DNA of 61,711 nt from Sergeia podlipaevii. Taxonomy: Eukaryota > Euglenozoa > Kinetoplastea > Trypanosomatida > Trypanosomatidae. A program made the position numbers and the translations under genes. The first letter of the stretch is position 1. The number at the start of each line of letters is the position of its first letter. The stretch spans positions 1 to 61,711 of the forward strand of contig JASANZ010002171.1 in assembly GCA_030849805.1 (NCBI GenBank), read 5' to 3'. Under the pieces are notes generated by a model that was given only the letters and a program-made list of their open reading frames with translations, did not search any database and was not told where the DNA came from. Of this stretch, positions 40,501 through 49,500 are shown piece after piece.

Positions 40501-43500
40501 ATGGATGGCACTCTTTTTGTCTTGATGGATGCTGTTCACGGGTCAATTATGGTGAGCTCATCTCTTGGTGGACTTTACTTTAGCCCATTTGTTATCACGT
40601 GCAGCATCAGCGCTGAGGACGATCAGAACCTGCGTTTTCTCCTCTTTTCTCACGATCCGTGTCACATCGCCTCTGTGGAGGGGCTTGCGTCCTACAGCGA
40701 TGCGGTGGAGCCGAGCCTGTCGCCGATTGCGATTGGTCTTGTGCCAGATTCCTTCAACAGCCCAAAGGAGAGCAATTTCACTGACGCCATTGTGCTCATG
40801 GACACGATACAGCGCACGGAGACTTTTGCACGCACACCGTGGAGGTACACAAAGCATGCGGAGCAAAGCTCTTGCGGTACACTGATCCGCGTGGGTGACA
40901 CAGTAACCATTGTGCAGCGCTCTCACGACGTGCTCGTCTTTTGCCAAGGCGTTCAGATTGCCTTGGTCATCCTCAATGATCAACAAGCGCGCTGCCGACA
41001 TCGATTGATGCTTTACTTCTCCACAAGTGGGCTTACCGCTACTTTTGTGCCGCCACTCTATGGTAGGACGCATCTTGGGCGTGTTTTGCGGGTCTATGGG
41101 CCGGAGGTGTGCGTCGTGGAGTGCGCTTCAGATAATTGGGAACGGGAGTGCTACGCGGTACGCCGTAAGGACATCCGCTTTTGCGCTCTTGCGGCCTCAT
41201 TTTTTCCATCAGCGACAATTAAGGAGGGCTTGCGAGTAGCGTACAAAATTCCGGGCATTAATCTCCCAAAGCGCGGAACTATTGTGTCAGTAGCAGGGAC
41301 CACCGTAAGTGTGTGCGACGTGGACGATGATCGCTCCCGAACTCCACTCAAGCTCGATCACTGCTTCATTCTTGATAACGAAGGCTCAACCATCACAAGA
41401 CAGGTTCTCTATGCTTTGGTGACACCACCTACCAACACCATTGCACGCGTTTTTGAGGTTGGTAAATCCAAATATCGCACGCAAACAAAGGGGTCCTACA
41501 ATGGCATCATGTTTGACTGTCGCGCAAGCGACGCAGTTGAGCTCATCAGTTTATCTGTGCTGAGCCAGACGACTGGACGTCATCGCGCAGAGGTGTTCTT
41601 CCGAAAGGGCTCGCACATGAACCACGAACATGATCCACGCTCATGGACGCAGGTGTTTTCGGGATTTGTTGATATGCTTTCTGAGCAGCAGTTTTCTGTC
41701 ACATTCCCTGCTATACACATAGAGTCTGGTAGCACTTTTTCACTCTACATCAACACGTCTCACAACTGCGGTGTGGGGTTTTTCAGTGAGGACAGCGGCT
41801 TTGATGGTAGTGTTGGAGATGAGTTTGACAATGACGGTACCATCACTATATACTTGGGTCGTAAGAGTGGGAGCAGCACCGCATTTGGAGAGTGCAGCAC
41901 ATATCCACGTGGATTCTGCGGCACAGTGATTTACAAGCAGAGCAAAGGGTCGAAGCCACCGCTAATTGAGGCAGGGAAAGAGGTGGCGAGCGCACAGAAG
42001 ACATCCCCTGTTATTCTTCGCGGTGGTGTTATTGGTCTCACCAGCCGCCCTCTTCGCACCCACATGGCCTCGTCGATGCGCTTTACCATTGAGGTGCTGA
42101 AGTCTCCTATTGTGGTGGAGCGAGTACATATCTCGGTGCTGTTACAACCTTGCAAAGGCCATCCGCACGGCCTGTCGCATTGTCTGCTCTCTATGTTTTA
42201 CGCCTCACTTGGCGATGACGAAAACTCCCGTACCGAAGGCATGGAGGAGGCCATTACAGAGGACGCGGACCTAGAGTGGACCTGGGCGTGGAACTCGAGA
42301 GTGCTTCTTGAGGGCGAGACAACACCTGTGTGTGTGCGAGGCTCTGACATTTGTTTAGAGAAGGGTCGCTACGTGTTTATCATATCGGTGAAGAATAGCA
42401 TGGATGAGCCAAATGGCAATACCGCTTCGCTACTTACAACGGACGATGAGACATACTGCAAGCAGAATACGCTTATTTCTGTGCGTGGTCTTTTTGGCGA
42501 AGTATATGTCGAGGATGACGCGCCAATGGTATCGGGTGAGCAGCACACCATGACCACTGGTACATATCTGAACCAGAACAGTTCTGCCTCTTACAATGGC
42601 ATCATGTTTGATCTGCGCAGCAAGGAGGACATTACACTGGAGGAGGTGTACTGTATATCTCAAACAACACAAAAGCATGTGACTGTGCGTGTGTTCTGGA
42701 AAAAGGATAGCATGGATGGTGTGGAGAACTCGCCGTCGCAATGGACTGAGGTGGCGACGTCTGACCTCCACCTTGTTGACAAGCAGCCTTTCTCGGCGGG
42801 TGAGCTGTTTCTGCGTATGGAGGCGGGTCAGACATACTCAATCTACATCAATACGTCCTCTAACTGCGGCATTTGCTTCTACAGCAGCAGTGACGGTCAA
42901 GTTGGCGAGGTGGGCGACGAGTTCGAGAATGATGGCCTCTTGAGCGTCCATGTTGGTCTTAAGAGCGAGTCGTCTTCACCATTTTTTGTGATTCCAAGGG
43001 ATGCGCGTGCGTTCAAAGGGAGGCTAGTTTACAGGACGTGCTCCTCCAGCATTGTGAAGTCTGTGAATCAAGCCATGTTTTCTTGCATCCGCGCATACGT
43101 AGTTACGCGCATTCTTGTGGCTCTAACATCCTATGTGGACACTGGCTCACGGCCGACCCCTGGTGTTGCGGGCAGATCTTCGATTTTTTCGTACGAGAGG
43201 CTCCTGCACCTTGCATCTGCGTTGGCGACGGCGTCGAGTGCGTCGATTACTGACCTTACTGACGCCGAAAACTTGCTTTGTGCGTTGCTCAAAAAGTCTT
43301 CACAGGAGGAGGTGCGCAGTGGCACTGTTATTGTCTCCCTCGCTCGTGGCTCACATCGCGGCTTTAGCGATATTGCAAAGGACGATATAGCTCTTCTTGC
43401 AGATATGTTCAACCCCAATGGCAACACGCTTGTTCGCCTTGCTGACGTGCCCACTGAGGACGGGACAGTTATGGTGCGTAGCGAACCTGACTCGGCCGTG

Positions 43501-46500
43501 TTCCGTGCATCTTTGCAGCGCCTTCTTCCGGTGACCAAATGCTGGCAATGTGGAGCTCTGTGGGGCAGCTGCGCGTCCGGAACTAGCGACCCAGTGTGCC
43601 CTCACGCCATTCCTGCAAGCGAAGAAAGTCGGCTAGCGTCACTCGTTGCACACGGTATTGAGAAGGGGTATGATGTGCCACTGTCGACTGCGCAGGGAGT
43701 AGCAGAGGCCCTTCTGTGGAATCCCGGCATGAATGTTGAGAGCGAAATGAAGCAACTTATAGGTCGCGGGAGACGACAGTCTGAGGGTGCGGGGCACCAG
43801 CTTTGCGGGTCTCTTGCTTTGGACGGATGCACGCACTTTTCAGTGCCGCTTCGGCAGTTGATGGTGGACGACGACGATGATGATAAGAATGCCTTCATAT
43901 GCCCGTTTGTGTACAGTGACATACTTGGCGCTAATGTCTCTCTTTACATCAAGCCGCGCACACGTGGCGTGGACGTGATGTTCACAACTGATGTTGCTTT
44001 GCGGCACCGACAGCCTGGCAGTGATAACTTCATTTATTTCTTCGCACTTAGCCTTCATTGCGTGTGCGGGAGCGCGCTATCACAAACGGCACTAACCGAA
44101 ACACGCGTGTTGTTTGTCAAGAGCCCAAACGCGCTGCCTGCGGTGCCGCTCATTTCTGCCTTCAACACTAGTACGTTTGCTCGTTTGCGTACTGACGACG
44201 AGGTTCGTCTTGCACTCAAGATTGATCGAATTACAGAGCCTTTGGCTACACCGGTGGTGGCCCCCGCATGCCGACAGAATTGGGTGTGGGAAGATGGTAC
44301 GGTGGAGGCACAGCTGAACGCGGAATCTCCAGTGTTTCTCAAGGATTCTTTCACTGAAGGGGCGTGGCCACCTGGCAAACCGCACTTCTGTTCGTTCGTG
44401 GCCATCTCCAAAGGAAAGGAGAAAACCGTGTTTTTGGAAATTCACGTGGTGACTCACAGCAATACACGTGGGCCCGGTTTGTGGTCGTCTGCACCCCGGC
44501 TCAAGACAAGTACGCGCAAGCCGCTTACTATAGCGAGTGGAGAGCTTGTGACGCTAGGCTTCTCAACGGAAGGGGAGTTCTTCATTTTTGACGCTGATGA
44601 TGTGCTGCGCTGCCGAATTCCCAAAGAAGAGCTTGGCGGCGCCACCGCCGAATTGCGAGAAATGCTTAACAAGATTGGCTTTATCAGCGTGGACCAGAAT
44701 GAGGTGACAGCGCACCTTGGCGTGCCCGATGACGTGGGTGGCAGTTCCTTCTCATCTTATACGCCGGAGCTTCCCTTTTCAAAGAAGAGCGACGGCTATG
44801 ACCCAGTGTGGGTTACGTATGACCCCGCGCGTGTCAAGGTGTCCAAGAATCAGTTGACGGCCAAGTGCTGCAGTGATGTGGGTGGCCAGGCAGTGCTTGG
44901 CTCTCCTATGCCCAGTTCAGGTATTTCTGCCTTTATTGTTCAGCTGGACCGACGTGATTCTCCACACGGTGCACCGCTTGGGTCCGGTCACTTTGCCGGA
45001 GTTGCTGTCTCTTCCTTCTCTCAGCGTGCACCTCACTTCCGGGATCTCAAATCATCTTTACATCCTCTGTGGGTTGTGCAGGATATCCAGGACGGTGACT
45101 CTTTACCCACGCAGGAGCAGATCCCCCCACTTGAGCGCGAGGATACAGGAAGGGAGCTTTACTGCTGTGGTACGAAGCTCCTGTTTATTGTTGACAGATG
45201 CGCTGGCACACTTTCACTTGCGCGCGACAATGAGTCTCCAAGGATAATATTTCATGATATTCCGGCAGATGTGGTGCTGTGCCCGTTTGTGCGACTGGAC
45301 CACACAACCTCTGCGGCCACGCTATCGCGCTTTGCCCACAACATGATCTACAGTCTTGTCTACCATCCTTCTCTTGAGCGCACCGCAAGCACACAACCAA
45401 TGACACCTTCTCTTATTCGCCGCTTCCCCTTCTTGGCGGTACTGAAGCTGTTTCCACTTCTCAGTCATGTCGTGGATGCTCTTCCGCCAAGTCGTGCGGC
45501 GGCGATGGAACGGTGCTGGAATAATCTCAACGTGCATGACAGGTATGAGTATCGAGTTTCCAAGGCAGTTGAGAGTCTGTTGGAGCTGGGTGGCTTTGCG
45601 CGCGATATGCTTCATTGCGCCGAGGGCGAGAAGTACGATCGCCTGGTGGGCTGTGATGAAGTTGGGCGGGTAGTGGCTTCTTTGTCAGTGTTACCGACAC
45701 AGGAGGTGGCCGTGTTTGCCGGTTGCGACTCTACCAGCCCAGCGGTGCACTTCCGGCTACCTAGTTCGTACGAGATTGTAGGGCATGTTGCAGGCACTGA
45801 TATGATCCGTGTTCTTCATGTTGGATGCACAGGCGGGGCAGTGGAGCGAACGTTGCATTTGGTGTATCTAGACGACCCTTCAATGATTGTGCATAGCGCC
45901 ACGGACGTACTGCCACACCCTTTCTGCATTTGTCTTCGAGAGCTTCTGTCACCCATTACAAATGTTCAGGCGTGTGGCGTGGTTTTTGATGGCTGGTTTG
46001 ACTGCTCTTTGGCTGCGCCGTCAACAGGCTCCTACAGCGCTCGCGATGAAAAAAAGATTGCAACAGCGATAGTGTGTGCTCTAGAGCACTGGCATCTTCA
46101 TGGCACACCTCACCGCCATATTATGCCGGAGAACGTTTTCCTTCGGCTAGTCGATGGCGCTGTTGTTGGGTGTGGACTCTGGAATGGGCACTTCTTACCA
46201 CGCGGCAGCAACTATGCTTCTCCCGGTCTGAAGACCACTGGAATGCGCGACTTTAAAGGCGATCGCTGGAGCTGTGCGAGACTGCTGCGCGATATGCCAA
46301 CGCTGTTGGCCGCTGACCGCGAGGTAGCTTCCTTTGTGCAGATGCTGGAAGAGCGCGATGTTGAGCTTTCTGAGTTGCTACATGAAAGCGTTGCCTTTCA
46401 GGATATTCCGGAGAATGGTGAAGAGGGACCCAGCTTCACTCTCACGACAGGCTCGCGTTTTCGTGAAGGCTCAGGCTCTGGGTCATACAACGGTATTATG

Positions 46501-49500
46501 TTTGACGTGATTGCCAAGAGCACAACTGTCCAGATCACCAGCCTTCACTTTGTACCCGATACAAACTGCGTGGCCACTGTTTCTTTGTTTTCACGCAAGG
46601 GCTCTTTTATGGGCTCAGAGACGAACAGCGCGGCCTGGACGAAAGTGGTGGAGCGCGAGATGGTGCTGTCAGCGAATGTTGAAACACTTTTTGACGGGTT
46701 CTTGCCCATTACAATCTCGGCGGGGAGCCGGAGTGGCCTCTTCCTACACACAACGAGTGGAAGCGGTGTTTTGTTCTACTCAGAAACAGAGGGTGTGAGC
46801 GCGGGTATGGGGAGGATAGAGGAGGAAAATAATGACATTGGCATTACTGTAGGCAAAAAATGCGAGAGCAATCAACCGTTCATGGCGATCCAGAACCAGA
46901 TGCGACTGATCAAGGGCAGCATCACGTACACTCTCATCATGCGCTCCAGTGGACCGAGGAGTGGGCTCATTTACACATACGAGGGAGGGTCTGAGGGCGG
47001 ACCACGGAAATCAGATCCTGATACCTCACCCGTTCCTGTCTTTGTGGATGGGCGAGGTCGCGGTCTTCATATTCGTGCCCGGCACCATGAATCGCTTTCT
47101 CTTGTGCTTTTGACTCCAGGTGTGTTCGAGTGGCTGGAGAGCACGAAGGTCTTCCCGAGTTGTTTCGCAGATAATGATGTGGAAATGAAGCGACTAGAGG
47201 AGTTCATGCAGGCGGAGCGACTCATGAGCACTCGGCGGCGGGTCAGAGCACGACACCTTCTTGATACTACTGTGGCGGGCTGCAATGCACCTGGACGCCT
47301 AAGGTCCCTGTGGTTTAAACAGCCTGGTGATATGCAAACAGCAGTGTGCTATCCATTGCTTTGCAGTGAGGCACCTCTGTTTGTTTCCGAGCCCCTCCCT
47401 GAGTCGTGCACACTCTCGATTTCTCCAACGCGCTCCTCGCGTGTGTGCGCCTTTTTGGTGCGGTGCAGCGACGCAGAGGCAGAGGATTGTGCTGTTGTAA
47501 TGAAGAAAGTTGAGAATAGTCGGACGTTGTTGCACGGCCAACGTAAGACAACTGTGTATGTGGACGGACGGCGCCACTGCTTTTACACTTCCGCATTAAA
47601 TACTGTAGTGCCGGTTGTAGGCCCTGACAGCCATCTGCCTTTACGGGCTGTGCTCTGTCTTTCTAAAGGTGCCGGGGCTAATGCTGAGCTGCGGGAGATG
47701 CGTGTGCACATTCATAGCCGCGAGATTGACGAGGACGGCAACGTTGACGGCGCAGAGAGCATTGACCGCAATCTGGCTTTACTGCCTTGCCTGACTCTGG
47801 CAAACGGGACGAACGCGACAAGTCCACTAAGTGTAGTGGACGACGTTGTTGTGTCTGCCGATAGATCAACAGGTGCGCTACGACTAGAGTCTGTACGCGG
47901 TATCTCGTCAAGTGTGACGATCACCTCTATATCCAGTGACCTTCAGGCGCAGCCTCTTCGGGTGATGGTGAAGGGAACTGGAAACCGGAATGATAATGTT
48001 ACTGTGGAGATGCCGCAGGACTCGCGGAACTGCCACCTCATGGTAAGATTGCTTCGCTTCAACAAGCTTAGAGTAGTGCCTAAGTGCATTCTTCTAGTGC
48101 AGTCTTCAAGTTTGGAAGTGGACCGACACACAGTGACACAGGTGCTGTATTCGCCCTCGTCCAAGTGTGTTGTGTCGATGCCTCGTCTGGTTCCTACGGA
48201 GGTGCATGAGGTGACGCTGCGCATTGTGTGCCCTCTCTGCCGCCCTCCACACATTGTGCTGGAGCACCCATCAACGTCTACAAAGTCGATCGTACTGCCG
48301 TACATCGTGCCGGCTGGCTTTGCAGATCTGTGCGAGACTGCACTCGGCATGCACGAGGTCTTTGTGCGGCTTCACGTGGACTTGCAACAAGGAAAGATTC
48401 TTGTCTTTAGCAGCGATGGCAGTTTCTGCAACCAGTTACTGGGCAAGACATGCTCCACAGATCTCCAGCTTACTTTTACGCTGCGATCGCCGGCTTCTTC
48501 TGTTGAGGTGGTCGAGTGGCTGCGCTCGGAGCCGCGCTCATCGCTCACTCTTTCGGCTAAACAAGTGCAATCTATTGCACGTAATATGACAAACGGCTGC
48601 CTTTCAGCGAATGTGTCGCAAACAGTTGGGACAATCACTAGACACTCTGCTAGGTATTCTAGCACTCAAATTCGCGACCAAGGCCTGACAGCGGCAAAGC
48701 AAATGGAGGCACTCATCGTGAACTACGCACGCTTACTGCTGGAGCGAGCACTGGTTACTCAAGACGCCGCCCGCCAAGCGGCACAATCGGATCTTCATCA
48801 CCTTCTTTCCTTCACCTCAATGCGCACTCACCCGCTTGTGTCGAGTATTTTGGAGGGGGAGCTGAGGCTGAACTCTTTGAATCTGTTTGCTCAGTCCTGT
48901 GTGTATCTTTCTCTGCCGCTCCTCACCCAATCTACAGCTGGCGTTGATACAAGCATCAACGTGATTGCCTCCGCCATGCGCAATGACACCATTATGACCC
49001 TTCTTGCTTCCGCTGCGGGCTCATCGCTTGTGTTGCTTCTCTTACGCACTGCCACAATCTTTTCCCGTTCCACTCGGCATCTGGCGTTGCTGTGCGTGCA
49101 GAGGTTATTGTCCAACAAACAGGTTTCTTTACCCCCGCACGATATGCTTTGCCGACACCTCGATCCTCTGCTGCGCATGATGAGCGGCCTTTGTCGACGC
49201 GACAAGATGTCCTCCGCGGTTGTACAAATTGGCGTGACACTTGTAGCAGATCTCGCTCACAGGTACAGGCACAGTCACTTGGCGCATCTTGCAGCCCCTG
49301 GAGTGTTGAGCGACATTCCATTTCACATCATTGTTTGTGCACGTGCCATGATCGACGCCATCACACACGAACCGCCGCTTCCACTACCGGCTGCAATGAT
49401 TGCTGACAAGCCGACTCTCCATCGTATTACATGTGAGGTGATGGAAAAGCCTATCACCATTCAAGGAACAACAGCGGCGTATGGAGTGTTTACAGAAACT

